The position numbers and the translations under genes were made by a program. Under the pieces are notes generated by a model. That model ran no database searches, was not told the DNA's origin, and worked only from the letters and a program-made list of their open reading frames with translations. Shown here one piece after another: positions 1 through 12,678 of a DNA stretch of 64,000 bases (its first letter is position 1; every line of letters starts with the position of its first letter). Origin of the DNA: Artemisia argyi (lineage: Eukaryota; Streptophyta; Magnoliopsida; Asterales; Asteraceae); NCBI GenBank assembly GCA_030686995.1, contig CM060708.1, positions 104,447,350 through 104,511,349 of the forward strand. The letters run 5' to 3'.

Positions 1-343
1 AGAGTTATTGATTTATTATGAGATATATATTGTGAATTATTGTTGAGACGTTTTTGTTGCACTACGTTGACTCCGGCACTAGGAAAACCTAACGAATTTA
101 AATAATTTGGACAACGGTCGCGTTTATACGTTAAATGAACGTTTTATCTCTTATATATTTCGGGAAGTGTCTTTGGGAATTAATGGCGAAATGTAAAAAT
201 ATATTTTGGCAACATTTAATAACTTTGAAAATAAGTAATCGTGTTACGGGAAAACCGATGAATAATATTTTTCCTAAACACTAAAGTTTTGTGGTTAATA
301 TTGAGAAAATGAAACTTAAGGGATCATAGTTGCAATTTTTGGG

Positions 344-350
344 TATAATA
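344..350 (+). promoter_or_regulatory. TATA-like box of the left LTR
   Basis: GGGTATAATACC lies just before a CT-rich stretch (354-430) that resembles a transcription start and leader. It would mark the U3/R boundary of the LTR. Its position within the LTR is the only support. Confidence 0.35.
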
Positions 351-818
351 CCTACTCCTCTAACCCTAACCCTTCATTATTTTCATCACCACTCAGTCCC
401 TTCTCCCCCTCTCTTTGTCACCGCCGGCTGCAACCCCAAAACACCACCACCGACGATCACCAAGCAACACCACCACCACCAAAACATTTCCCACCTTTTC
501 CTTGTTCGTGTTGTGTGATACACGCGCCCAAAAGAGAACCCTCCCCCTCCGTTTTCTTGTTTCCGCGGCGTACAAACACCACATACCACCACATCACTAT
601 TTTCTTGGTTTTCATTCAATTGGAAAGTGAGAAAAACGAGTGTTACGCGTCGGGTTTGACTAATCCGAGTCAAACCCGGATTTAATCTTGGATTTGGGTG
701 TTGATTTAAAGATGAAAAATGGGTTTTGATATAAAAATTAAGATGGTATCCTTGGAGTTCGACTCACAATTGATTGGTGCTCGGATTTGATAGTTTGGAT
801 GCGTTTGGTTGAGATTGT

Positions 819-1130
819 CGCTCGATGGAGCTTAACCGATACCTTGTGGTCTCGGTATTGTGACTTTTGGCTCGTTTGGGAGCTCAACGTGACCCTCTTG
901 GTCCGTTGGTTGTGGTATTAGCTCGTGTGAGCTCGAGGAGACCTTAAGGGTCTGATTGGTTTTGGTATTATGGCTCGTGTGAGCCTAACGTGACCCCCTT
1001 GGTCTATTTAGTTTGTTTGGTTCTTCGGTTTGGAGCTAGCCGAGAACCTCAAGGTCTCGGGGTTGATCCTTGTGGCTCGAATTGTGGACCGAGAACCAAA
1101 TGGGTCTTTCGGTTCGAAATAGACTCGGTG
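819..1130 (+). repeat. degenerate tandem repeat of paired mini-hairpins
   Basis: About five units of roughly 50-60 bp. Each unit carries a short hairpin of the GGCTC-loop-GAGCC type followed by a second of the GACC-loop-GGTC type. Examples: GGCTCGTGTGAGCC at 972-985 and GACCCCCTTGGTC at 992-1004. Units differ in the loop but keep the pairing. Lies inside the LTR leader. Confidence 0.6.
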
Positions 1131-2751
1131 TTTGACCCATTTTAGGTGTTATTTTTGATATTCCCCTTGTTGTTGTGTTATTGTTATTGTCGTTGTTGTT
1201 GTTACGTTTGGGCCGAGATGTATTGCAAGGCCGAGACCTTGTGGTCTCGGCAATGGACTTGTTTATATTGTGGAGTTGTTGTCGAAAGTGTTCAGGGACC
1301 GATTATGAGACGGTCAATTAGTTTGACGGAGATAGGATTAGTCGGGTGCCGTAGTCGGACCCAATTGTTGTAGTTTGTGTATTGGGACAATTGACGGAGT
1401 TTTGGTTTGGATGGTATTAATTTGGACTCATGGTTGTGCGAGTCGGAGTCACGTTGACTCTCTAGTCAACAATTGATTTCGGCAGAACGCCTTAACATTT
1501 TGATTTGGACAATGAGCCGAGAGTGATGACTCGGACATGTGACTCATCATTTATAACTCGATACTAATTATAATTAAAACAAACAATAAAGACCCATAAT
1601 AACTTATATTAGCGATATAAACATTTATATAAATATATGAATGTGAAAACGTATATATATTTACATAAGTGCGTATATTAAAAATAAAGTGATCACGAGT
1701 AATAAAAATAATGATGTGACGATATATATTATACTATGAGGATAGTAAAATAAATTTCGGGAATGTTATTATAAATAAACTATTATAAATAATTATATAA
1801 ATATAATGTAGAATGCTTTACGAAATGAAATGCACTTTTGGAAAATAAAACGAGAAACTTACGAGTTATACGAGATCGAGGGCACTTGAATCCAAGTGGG
1901 CCATCTTATTTATTTGGTGACTATTGTGCTTGTCACGGATGTGTGACGTTAGTATATTCATTTTATATTACTACGTAACTTATTTAATCGACGGATTAAG
2001 TGGGGTCTATTTACTTATATAAAAAGGGTTTATTAACGGGGATTGTATCCTACGACGCCTTTAGGTTGTGGTAGGAGTGCGGGATAATAAATTATTAAAA
2101 ATCTCGTGAGGTTTGCCAAATTGACGAATTGGGTAAGTTTGATGATATATTTAGGAAACTTATTAGACTCTAAAACTTACCACATAGAGATCTACATGCT
2201 ATGTGATTTAGGTTTTGGTATGATCTTGGAATAATATATTAGGTAAATAAATTGTGGAGGATTAGCAAGTCGACGGATTTGATAAACTTCGATGATTTAT
2301 TTGAATAATATATTGGGCCAATATTAGACCTGTAGATCGTTATTATTATTTCTTTCGTTGTGATTTCTTGGTTTGTGTTGAGTCGACCTTCCACCCTCAT
2401 GGATACCAAACGCCAAACTAATAAAAGAATAATACGAGAAATGGAATTTTGGAAAGTAAAAAGAAATACGTTCGGGATTGGGAATATTGGATTTTAAGGA
2501 AATGACTCTGAGAAGAGTTTATATTGTTAGGAAGTGTCGAGTCCATAGTTGTCGTCTTTTGCGTTGTGATACTTCTTGCTTCTATCGGTTTTTGTGCTGA
2601 TATCTGGACTTGAGCTGAGTCATAGCCCCACTTTTACTTTTGAACTTTGTTTTCAATACTTGGGGTGAGAAACGTGCGAATTGTTTTGTGTGGACTATTG
2701 TTACTGTTTATTTAAAACTTGCTATGCTTATAGAACTAGGTAGGTTATAGC

Positions 2752-2825
2752 GCATGTCGTATCCTTACGAATGCATGAACATGCCGTATCCTTATGAATG
2801 TTGGGCATGTCGCATCCTTGCGAAT
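2752..2825 (+). repeat. three-copy 21-bp repeat in the left LTR
   Basis: Cores at 2752-2772, 2779-2799 and 2805-2825 (GCATGTCGTATCCTTACGAAT and variants), spaced 26-27 bp apart. Each core contains the near-palindrome ATCCTTACGAAT. Part of the LTR; function unknown. Confidence 0.7.
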
Positions 2826-3565
2826 GCACATTGATTTGATTGGTTTTGGACTATAGTGTGTGCACCTATAGGTTTGGTTTAGTGATTCAAGGCCTAGTCT
2901 AGCTAGCAAGCATTTTTCGTATATGTCCACTTGATTGAATTAAGAATTTAAACCTATGATCTCACCAGCGAAAGCTGACTTTTAGCGCGTTTTCTCAGGT
3001 AATTAAGTGATGACTTTGGATGCATGGTTTGGAAGACTTGGCTTGGCAACCTGGTTTAAGGATCTATTTTCTCAAACTCTGATATGTATTTGTGGACCTA
3101 TGTTTACTCTATTTGGGCCTTACTTTGAATAATTTGGGATGAATGTAAACTTTAAAAACCCCGTTTGGTTTTGCTTTACTTATGTTTACTTTATCTCGAT
3201 CTTTTATGACTTGTGATGGATACCAATCCACGTAGCACCTCGAAAGCTTGATTAGTCTTCCGTTGTACCAAATTTTGGGGGTGTTACACATGCATTGTCC
3301 ATTGATCTTAATATTTAAAACATCTAAGTTTGTGAATCTGATAGGTAAACCTGCACAAACTTTATCTAAACATATCCAAAAAAATGTTTAAAAGTGATAC
3401 ACCAGGCAGAAGATTTAGCCATATGTATATCATGTTTCATTATATTATAATAAATTTGCAACTTCTAAAAGGATAATTTTGGAAACGATTTTGTGATATA
3501 TTTTATATCCTTTTAAATAGTTATAGATGTCCACGATTCTCAGTTTTTGTTAACCTAAATTATCC

Positions 3566-3575
3566 CTATATATAC
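3566..3575 (+). promoter_or_regulatory. TATA box for the split gene at 3637
   Basis: CTATATATAC sits 60-70 bp upstream of the first ATG of the spliced gene model, a normal plant core-promoter spacing. No other promoter motif was recognised. Confidence 0.4.
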
Positions 3576-3636
3576 ATACAATAAGAAAAACCTAACACAG
3601 TAAACATACAAACCGTATACACAAACCTGGCACAAG

Positions 3637-4352
3637 ATGCAGCCACAACGACACTCTATAAGGCTTTCTAATGCTAATAAAAACAAGAATGCGGATAATT
3701 CTTTGCAAGGTAGTTTTGACATCAAGAATTTACTATACAAAGTTTATGATATTCATGTTATGATTCATGTTTGTTGATTACATTTCAGCATCTAAGCAAC
3801 AAGAACAACCTACAACACAGGAAAACAAAAACTTAAAAAGTTGTTCAACTGGTATATGTATTATTAAATATTTTTATGCATATTTTGATATGTTAGTTAT
3901 TTAGCATATATATTTTTTACTTTTACGGTATTGAAAGGTAAAATAAAGCAGAGTTCACAAATAGAGACACCCATTATCGAAGATGAGGTACCAAAAAAAC
4001 GTGTGCAAGGTATTAGGGTTTGTTTTTCATAGTGAATGTATTAGTCATTGATGATATTGCTATTTAACATGTTTGACAGTTATGTATTGAATTATTAGTA
4101 GATTAGTGATTAATGATATTGCTATTTAACATGTTACAGTAATATTTTATTTAGATCCATTATATATGGTGTTTATACTATTTTACTTAATTCATAAATT
4201 TTAAATCAGTGTCAGCACCAAATAGAAAATCATCAAAGTCAAAAGAACCCTCATCAAATTCAAAAAGAGGCCAAGTGGATGTGAAGTGTTTTCTACTAAT
4301 ATGATATATTGCTCAGCTTAGGCGACAAATAACAATTATGGAAGGAGAAATC
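3637..4352 (+). pseudogene. 5' half of an unrecognised spliced gene, split by a retroelement
   Basis: I do not recognise the protein. Five exons can be read with consistent phase and GT/AG borders: 3637-3709, 3789-3851, 3938-4009, 4210-4280 and 4317 onward. The product is hydrophilic, rich in Lys, Gln and Ser (beginning MQPQRHSIRLSNANKNKN), and becomes helical toward the last exon (LRRQITIMEGEI). The intron at 4281-4316 is only 36 nt, too short for normal plant splicing, which may reflect a deletion. The reading frame runs into position 4352, where an LTR element begins. The same frame resumes at 12684 after the duplicated AAATC. Seen: phase-consistent exons. Inferred: a once-functional gene, or a captured gene copy, now inactive. 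Confidence 0.5.
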
Positions 4353-4737
4353 TGTTGATATAAATAAATGCCTAAAAACTTTATTCATGTCTTTCGATAT
4401 CTCTATGTTTTGATAATCACATACCGAAAACTCATCAAACCAAAGATCATGATGTAAATAAGTATTTAGTAGTAAATACTCACTTTTACCATCTAATCAC
4501 TTAAGGTATGAATAAACAAAGTGTCTAATGCATTATAAGATCAAAGGAACATTTTTATTAATCACTAGATTTTTATAAAATGTAACAAAACACTTTATAT
4601 ATTTTATAAAACATTTTTGGAATTAAAAGAATATGTTTAATTCATTATAAATATATGAATTCAAATTTTCAACCAAAAATGGTAAATCTAATCCAGAAAA
4701 ACTTTCCCCACAAAAGGACAAAGCTGGGCAACGTTCT

Positions 4738-4850
4738 GGAGGGGCGGCCCCCTTAATTAACTTGGCGGCCCCCTTAATAATTAATGGGACCGGCCACTAA
4801 TTAAGGGGACTGGCACGCTCCTGATTCCCCCCAGCTCTGCCTTTAAATAC
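4738..4850 (+). promoter_or_regulatory. LTR core promoter with GC-rich inverted-repeat block
   Basis: Alternating GGCGGCCCCCTTAATTA and TTAAGGGGAC blocks can pair with each other. They lie 30-100 bp upstream of a TTTAAATA TATA-like box (4842-4849). The same block is present in the right LTR (11212-11330) and, unexpectedly, inside the element at 9240-9320. Confidence 0.5.
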
Positions 4851-5914
4851 TGGTTCATTCCACTAATTTTTCTCACCTTTTTGCACTCTAAACATTTTGA
4901 TCTAAACCCCATTTCTATCCTCTATAATCCTTTGATCACATATACATTAATCTTTTTTTCAAAGTGATTCAAGCTTCAACTCTCAAGTGCAAAGAGAAGA
5001 ATACTTCTATCATTCAAAACTAGAAGTATTACAACTTAGTATCATCTTGCTATCTAAGTTGTTTGTTCATTTCATCTCGTAAATCATTCAATCTTTGGTG
5101 TATAAGGTGTGCATATTAGTTAGTTAGAGTTAGACTTGTTGAAGGTGTGAAGTGGTGCAAGAAGTGAAGAAGTAGACGTGGTTAGGAATAGTTATAGGAA
5201 GTATAAGAAGTAATAATACTTTGAAGTGGTGGTGAGTAGTAAAGATATAGAAGCCGTATCGTTGTGAAGAAACCTTGAAGTAGCAAAGACATTGAAGCCT
5301 TAGAGTAGTGAAGACATAGAAGCTTTAAAGTAGAAGAAGCCTTGTAGCGGATCATAGATTAAATCCCTCAAGTAGTGACATAGAAGTATTGAAGTTGTGA
5401 AGAAATAGAGGCTTGGAAGTTGTGAAGAAGCATTAGATTTGAAGTAGTGAAAAGATAGAAATTGTGAAGGTGTGAAGACATAAGTGTTGTGAAGAACTGT
5501 AGAAGGAATAAAAGGGTGTGAAGAAGTTGTGGTGTGTTTGAAGTTGTGAGATTGGTTCTAGCTAGGATTAGAACTTGACATTTAGCTTTGTGTCGTTAAA
5601 TTGGTGTAAGTTAAGGTGTGTACGGTTTTCTCTGCCATAAGGGAGCATATTGATTTAGTGAAGAAAACTCTCGAGTTCGGTGCTCGGGGAGTGGAGTAGG
5701 GCAAGGAAGGTGTCATTGTAGCCGAACCACTATAAATCCTTTGTCTCTCGGTTTGATCTTTCCATCTCTCACTCTTTGCTTTCTTACTTACTTACTTACC
5801 TACCTACATATTGCATATAGTTATAATTGCTTATATTGTGCATATATTGATTTCACATAAAGATCAAATTAAGTTCCACCACAACACTAATCTTATTTAA
5901 AACAAACTAAAAGG

Positions 5915-6022
<108 letters not shown>

Positions 6023-6214
6023 AATAACATTGTAGTTTTTACTCAACATCTTAACTTAGTAGGTGTTTAAACAACTATAGTGAACAAACTCAAATCTATA
6101 TTTTTGAATCAAAGTTTTTATAAACTCGAACTATTCTTTTGAAGCAAACTTTTATAAAACAAAAAAGACGTAAAACTATTCAACCCCCCCCCCCCCCTTC
6201 TAGTTTTCCACAAT

Positions 6215-6228
6215 TGGTATCAAGAGCC
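6215..6228 (+). promoter_or_regulatory. primer binding site (tRNA-Met type)
   Basis: TGGTATCAAGAGCC starts three bases after the left LTR. This matches the usual tRNA-Met primer site of plant LTR elements apart from an extra A. It fixes the element's orientation as plus. Confidence 0.8.
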
Positions 6229-6280
6229 AGGTCAAGCAAGATTTTTAAAATATACTGTATTTTTAAACTTGTAACAATCT

Positions 6281-7405
6281 ATGGAATTTGAAAGATATTT
6301 AGAAGGGGAATTTATGCAACAACCACCATTATTTGAAAATGATCATTTTCTTGAATGGAAAAATAAATTTGAAAACTATGTGAAATCAATAGATCTTGAT
6401 CTTTGGCATATCATTTCAATTGGTGATCTTCAACCAACTAAAATGGATTTTGAAAATCAATATAATCATCTTCAAACAAAGATTGATAAAAACACTAAAA
6501 CTAAATTAATGATTTACAAAACTCTATCAAGAGTTGAATATGAAAGAGTATTCTTTTATAAAACGGCAAATGATATTTGGAAATGTCTTTTAAATTTTCA
6601 CCAAGGGAAATGTAAAACCAAAGATGATAAACTTGATGTTGCACAAGAATCAGTCACTCTAGAAAATTAGATAGATAAATATTTAGTTGAAATAAACACA
6701 AGTACTACTAGTTCAAATGTGATTATTGAAGGTATCAATAACGAAGAATACATGAGCCAAATCCGAAGAAAGAGTGTAAATAAATTATGGAGCGACAAGG
6801 ACGAAGAAGATGATAAAATTATGGCTTGTGAAGATATTCAAATAAATGAAAATACAAGTATTGATGGCAAGGACTACATGCGCCAAGATCTAAGCGAACC
6901 TACAAATAAAACATGGAGCGACATGAACGATGAAAATGATCATCGTATAGCATGTGAAGATTGTAAAACTACAAATAAGGTACAATCCGAAACAAAACAT
7001 TTTGCTATGATCAATTTATATTAGAGTTTTCAAAATTAGAAAACAACTTCAAACATTTTTGCAACATAGACCCAAAAATCATTTTTAAAAATGAATCTTC
7101 AATATCCGTTGGAAGTAACTTTGAAAAAGAAATAATTTTAGAAGATAAAAATGTCTAGACTTGAAAGTAATATTGAAATTGATCTTGAACGCAAAAAATA
7201 TCAAGACTACAAACATGAAATTAAAATGGAAAATGAAAAAGCAAAAATATTAGCTAAATTTGAAAATAGCTCTAAATCTTTAAAATATCTACTTAATATT
7301 CAAAAGTCATTTAATGATAAAACCGGATTAGGATTTACTGCAAATGATCCTTCAACAAATAAATCAAGGAAAATAAAATTTGTAAAACCTAGTAGAGAAA
7401 TTTAG
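6281..7405 (+). pseudogene. broken gag of the Copia-type element
   Basis: The N-terminal 130 residues (6281-6670) resemble the Copia gag/UBN2-type domain: PPLFENDHFLEWKNKFENY, then a Trp-Lys-like segment and DIWKCL. A TAG at 6668 interrupts the frame, which stays open to 7022. A frame change near 7022-7027 leads into a Lys/Glu coiled coil, and a second change near 7148 leads to the C-terminal segment (7151-7405). That ends with the Sirevirus-type motif DKTGLGF and a basic IKFVKP. Order and motifs identify gag; no zinc knuckle was found. One stop and at least two frameshifts make it non-functional. Confidence 0.75.
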
Positions 7406-9239
7406 AATTAATATTATTTACGTCTATTATTAATTACTTAAGTCAAGAAAGTCACTGTTTGTTCGTTAAGACAATATTGATGAATTCTTGTACTCCTCGG
7501 CGACATCCTCATCATGTGCATTTAAAATGCAATGGATGTCCTCAACTAACCATCTCGGACCCATGAGAATCTGGGTACCAAGTTGTTTTTCATGATTAGG
7601 TAGTAAACGAACGAAGAGACGTTTTTATGGATCGCTCACTTTCATATCATACATATAAAGACTAGTGATTCATATTACCTTGATTCACATTCTACACACG
7701 ATTTGCAAATGACGTTGTTGCGGCTATTAAAAGAATTGATGATGAGATCTTCACTATTGGAGTGTTGATTTTGTGATGTATTCTTTACTACCTCAAGATG
7801 AAGGAATCAAACGCAATTATCTTTGACAAACACGACTCATGATGCTTGAAGTGGTCTAATACGTATTTTGGATCAAGCTACCTTGATCTTTAATAGCGTT
7901 GGGGTAATACCTTGCTACTTTGTCATGCTTTGGGCAAACATTGAAGATGTTAACCAACACTCACATGCCTACTCATAAAGAAAAGCTGGACCTGAGGTAA
8001 TTTTTCTTTTCAAAAACTTATTAATATCACACTATATCAAATTATGCCATAATTAGTTTATAACTATGCTTAAGTTTATAGGTTGCCTTGTTCATATACC
8101 ATTAATATTACTAATATATGTATACTTGAAATTAGTTTAGTTGACCCTCTTGATTTTGGGTCTATTGCCCATTTTCTTATTCATCATTGAATTTGGAAAT
8201 CATCTATGACCACTAGTAGAATACTTATCATTTAGGATAAATGACCATTCTAGTAGCAATAATAGAAATGCTATAATATAACTTAGGATTAAGATAAGTT
8301 AGTATTTAATACAATGAAGAAATTAGTATGTATATGTGTTAATCTTGCATCCATAGATGATTGGTTTTATCCCTCTCTATTATATTACATTAAGCCCATT
8401 AGATTATATCATCACTTATCCATGTCTTTAGTTACCATACAAGGTGATTATATGTGACAATGGGCTCAACCGATTCTCTTGAACATGATATATTTTTTTA
8501 ACATACTTTATAAATCCATAACTAGTGATTTTTGCTATCAAAAATCAAATATCATGCATAAAACCTCACATTTTGAAAAATAATCTTTCAAATAACTATT
8601 TCATTCTTCTTCAAACAACATATTTGACTATAAGCAATCACAACTTTGTTTTAATCAAAATCAAGATTGGGAAAATTTTCTTATCTATTTTGTCAACATC
8701 TCATGAAGCAAAACCCAATTTATTTTTACTCAAATACACACTTGAATCTACTTTGAAGCATTGTTGAATAATGATAAAAACGTTTTTCTTATGACATCTA
8801 TGATAATCTCACATTTGTCATAAACTTTTGTGAACATTACACTCTTAACAAAACCAAGTCATTTCAAGAGAATCATGGTTTGCACATATGAATCTTGCTT
8901 GCAACAAGTCTTAAATGCCCTTACATTCATACCTCTCCTTTTATTGCACATAGGCACTACTTAGAATCAATGAACTAGTTCATTAATCTTATTAGTTAAT
9001 CATTATATTAACATGATTTGTTGTCTCACTACTTATATAATGTAATTGTTTGATAAGTAGGTTGCATGCTTATTTAAAAGGAAAATGCTTGTTTTCTTAA
9101 TCCTTGCATATAATTTGTTTTATATGTATGACTAGAATACCCTATATTGCCTCAAAGAGTGAACTTGCTTAAAACAAAACCTAAACACATAAACTTCCCT
9201 AAAAATTTCTTCCAAAACCCCACTTTTGGTAACCTGGAA
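7406..9239 (+). other. non-coding interior with a short pol relic
   Basis: No usable ORF. Around 7540-7590 a short segment resembling the pol start (Gly-Pro ... Trp-Val-Pro-like) is recognisable but decayed. The remainder to 9239 is AT-rich with no motif I can support. A full Copia pol needs more than 3 kb of coding sequence, which is absent. Confidence 0.5.
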
Positions 9240-9450
9240 AACACCAGATGGGCAGCCCCCTTAAATTACAAGGCGGCCCCATTAATTATTAAGGGGACCG
9301 GCCATCTGATGGTCGGGGTTCCTGTCTTCTTTATCACTTTTTGACCCACTTCACCCTATACTTCCCAAAATTCATAAACACATTTTGTCCTAAACTATCC
9401 CTCAAAATTTACCTTCCTAAACCACATTTTTCCTACATTATAAATACCTT
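9240..9450 (+). promoter_or_regulatory. internal promoter-like region resembling the LTR promoter
   Basis: A block at 9248-9315 (GGGCAGCCCCCTTAAATTA ... GGCGGCCCC ... TTAAGGGGACCGGCC) is clearly related to the GC-rich inverted repeat of the LTRs. It is followed by a C/A-rich stretch and TTATAAATACC (9438-9448), a good TATA box, about 40 bp before the ATG at 9482. It probably drives the internal ORF. Promoter activity is inferred. Confidence 0.45.
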
Positions 9451-9481
9451 CACTTCATCATAAATGCTCATCTATCCAAAC

Positions 9482-10312
9482 ATGTCATCTCCCAACAACC
9501 AAAGATCCAAGTTTGCAAGAGTTGCAAAAATCTCCGTCAAACCCGTTTAGAGGAGAAAACTTGACTCTTGTCACAACTCAAGTGATGTTGTTCCAAATCA
9601 AGCAACAACTAAACCTCATACCCACACAAATGATCCATCTCACAACCAATCATCCACTCTTGCCTTCACTAATGCTCCTTCATGTGATGAGCATGCACAA
9701 TCCCAAAACAAAAATCCTAACCTCATTACCAATACTTCACATGTTGCTCATTCAACAAAAACACCATCCACTCATGAAGATACTCTTCCACCCATATCAT
9801 GTTTTCATGATTACCCAAGCTCAAACATGTCTCCACCACCAAGAGTGCCACCACCACATCCTACTACTTCACATGCCATTACTATGTTGCATGTTCAAAC
9901 CTTCACCCAAGACAACATCCATGCTCCACCACCATCACCTTCCTCCGAACACTTAAAGTTCGTTGAGGAGCTAAAAGAAGCACATGAGCTTAGTGCTCTT
10001 TTAGCATTACATCTTGATCAACGCAATTTGGATCCACCTCCATCTAGCTCACCCTCATCACCACACAACATAAACCAAATTGAGAAGCATGTCAACAATT
10101 GCCCTTGTTTTATCTTCCTCCAAAAACAAACAATTGCATTGAATGAGCACTTTACTTGGATTGAGTATCTTCTCACTAGATCTCAACAAACACTATCACT
10201 TGAACAACATCAAAACCCTCAACCAACAAACCCAACTCCAAATTCACCACCTCAAAGCTCAACATCACCAAACTCACCAACATCCATGAAATTAAAAATT
10301 TACCTCCATTAA
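9482..10312 (+). pseudogene. extra ORF of unknown function inside the Copia-type element
   Basis: A 277-codon frame starting MSSPNNQRSKFARV is interrupted by one TAG at 9548 and is then open to 10312. The product is rich in Pro, His, Ser and Thr in its first two thirds (many PPP and SPS runs). A helical, acidic segment follows (HLKFVEELKEAHELSALL, coded from about 9950), then a Pro/Gln-rich tail. No transmembrane segment and no enzyme motif are seen. It lies where Sireviruses carry extra ORFs, between pol and the polypurine tract. It could be a captured host exon or a family-specific protein. Confidence 0.45.
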
Positions 10313-10828
10313 GCCATCAACATGATCCCCACTTACCAATCTCACCTAAGCATTCTATATGCGCATGCTTTTTATTTTTCAAATAAAACAATTCAACCTT
10401 TTTGGGATGCAAGCAAGTTTGATGACACTCTCTATTGCCACAATAGGATATTCTACTTGGTTTAGATTTCTAGTATTATGTATGATGTAACCATGATTAT
10501 GTGGTTGACATAATCATTTTGAATTAATGAATGTTTTAATATATGTTCCTAATTCTCCTTTGCCATGCTTATTATTAGTTGTTATTATGTTATATATATT
10601 TGCTTGTGCTTCTGATATTTTTCTTGCAAGTATTCCATAGCTCGAACCCTTGGTGCCCTCAAACGAGGGGGAGCATACATCAAGGGGGAGCTTTCAACTT
10701 ATCGGCTTAAAACTTTTTGATTCTACAAAAAGGGGGAGAAGTGAATATAAACTCACTAAATGCTTGTCTAAAAATTAATTTTTGGATTTAATGAGTTTAG
10801 GTTTTGTAATCATCAAAAAGGGGGAGAT
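10313..10828 (+). other. 3' untranslated region and polypurine tracts
   Basis: No ORF. Contains repeated purine tracts AAAGGGGGAG at about 10669-10690, 10729-10740 and 10815-10828. The last abuts the right LTR and is the likely plus-strand primer. Confidence 0.6.
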
Positions 10829-12390
10829 TGTTGATATAAATAAATGCCTAAAACCGTTATTCATATCTTTTGATATCTCTATGTTTTGATAATCACAAAA
10901 TGAAAACTTATCAAACCAAAGATCATGACGTAAATAAGTATTTAGTAGTAAATACTCACTTTTACCATCTAATCACTTAAGGTATGAATAAACAAAGTGT
11001 CTAATGCATTATAAGATCAAAGGAACATTTTTATTAATCACTAAATTTTTATAAAATGTCACAAAAAACTTTATATCTTTTATAAAACATTTTTGGTATT
11101 AAAAGAATATGTTTAATTCATTATAAATATATGAATTCAAATTTTTAACCAAAAATGACAAATCTAATCCAGAAAAACTTTCCCAACAAAAGGACAAAGC
11201 TGGGAAACGTTCTGGAGGGGCGGCCCCTTAATTAACTAGGCGGACCCCTTAATAATTAAGGGGACCGACCCCTAATTAAGGGGACCAGCACGCTCCTGAT
11301 CCCCCCCAGATCTGCCTTTAAATACTGGTTCATTCCACTAATTTTTCTCACCTTTTTGCACTCTAAACATTTTGATCTAAACCCCATTTCTATCCTCTAT
11401 AATCCTTTGATCATATATACATTAATCTTAGTTTCAAAGTGATTCAAGCTTCAACTCTCAATTGCAAAGAGAAGAAAACTTCTATCATTCAAAACTAGAA
11501 GTATTACAACCTAGTATCATCTTGCTATCTAAGTTTTTTGTTCATTTCATCTTGTAAATCATTCAATCTTTGGTGTATAAGGTGTGCATATTAGTTAGTT
11601 AGAGTTAGACTTGTTGAAGGTGTGAAGTGGTACAAGAAGTGAAGAAGTAGAGGTGGTTAGGAATAGTTATAGGAAGTATAAGAAGTAATAATACTTTGAA
11701 GTGGTGGTGAATGGTAAAGATATAGAAGCCGTATCATTGTGAAGAAACCTTGAAGTAGCAAAGACGTTGAAGCCTTAGAGTAGTGAAGACGTAGAAGCTT
11801 TAAAGTAGAAGAAGCCTTGTAGCGGATCATAGATTAAAGCCCTCAAGTAGTGACATAGAAGTATTGAACTTGTGAAGACATAAAGGCTTGGAAGTTGTGA
11901 AGAAGCATTAGATTTGAAGTAGTGAGAAGATAGAAGTTGTGAAGATGTGAAGACATAAGTGTTGTGAAGAACTGTAGAAGGAATAAAAGGGTGTGAAGAA
12001 GTTGTGGTGTGTTTGAAGTTGTGAGATTGGTTCTAGCTAGGATTAGAACTCGAAATTTAGCTTTCTGTCGTTAAATTTGAGTAAGCTAAGGTGTGTACGG
12101 TGTTCTCCGCCATAAGGGAGCATATTGATTTAGTGAAGAAAACTCTCAAGTTCGGTGCTCAGGGAGTGGAGTAGGGTAAGGAAGGTGTCCTGGTAGCCGA
12201 ACCACTATAAATCTTTTGTCTCTCGGTTTGATCTTTCCATCTCTCACTCTTTGCTTTCTTACTTACTTACTTACTTACCTACATATTGCATATAGTTATA
12301 ATTGCTTATATTGTACATATATTGATTTCACATAAAGATCAAATTAAGTTCCACACACAACACTAATCTTATTTAAAACAAACTAAAAGG

Positions 12391-12475
<85 letters not shown>

Positions 12476-12678
12476 TGTGTGTGTGTGTAATAAATAACAT
12501 TGTAGTTTTTACTCAACATCTTAACTTAGTAGGTGTTTAAACAACTATAGTGAACAAACTCAAATCTATATTTTTGAATCAAAGTTTTTATAAACTCAAA
12601 CTATTCTTTTGAAGCAAACTTTTATAAAACGAAAAAGACGTAAAACTATTCAACCCCCCCCCCTTCTAGTTTTCCACA
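10829..12678 (+). repeat. right LTR of the Copia-type element
   Basis: 1850 bp, colinear with 4353-6212. It has substitutions and a shorter microsatellite and C-run (C10). It ends TTTTCCACA, followed by the target duplication AAATC. Confidence 0.92.

Larger units (their letters stand above)
1..3288 (+). mobile_element. 3' part of a Ty3/gypsy-type LTR
   Basis: No long coding frame is present. The segment reads like a long LTR: a TATA-like box near 344, a CT-rich leader with short Pro/His-coding ORFs (330-670), hairpin-rich tandem repeats, and a clean terminus ending GGGGGTGTTACA at 3288. The TG...CA end with GGGTGTTACA is typical of chromovirus-like (Tekay/Del) LTRs in plants. No primer binding site follows, so this is a 3' LTR, a solo LTR or a truncated copy. 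Its 5' end lies outside the window. Near the 3' end (2958-3000) is a CTCACC...TTTCTCAGGT segment that also occurs in the LTR at 51707-55304. The family assignment is inference. Confidence 0.6.

Noticed and set aside
386..673. Overlapping ORFs rich in Pro/His or Trp/Val in the left LTR
   Set aside because: They lie in the low-complexity leader of an LTR, overlap in several frames and show no domain.
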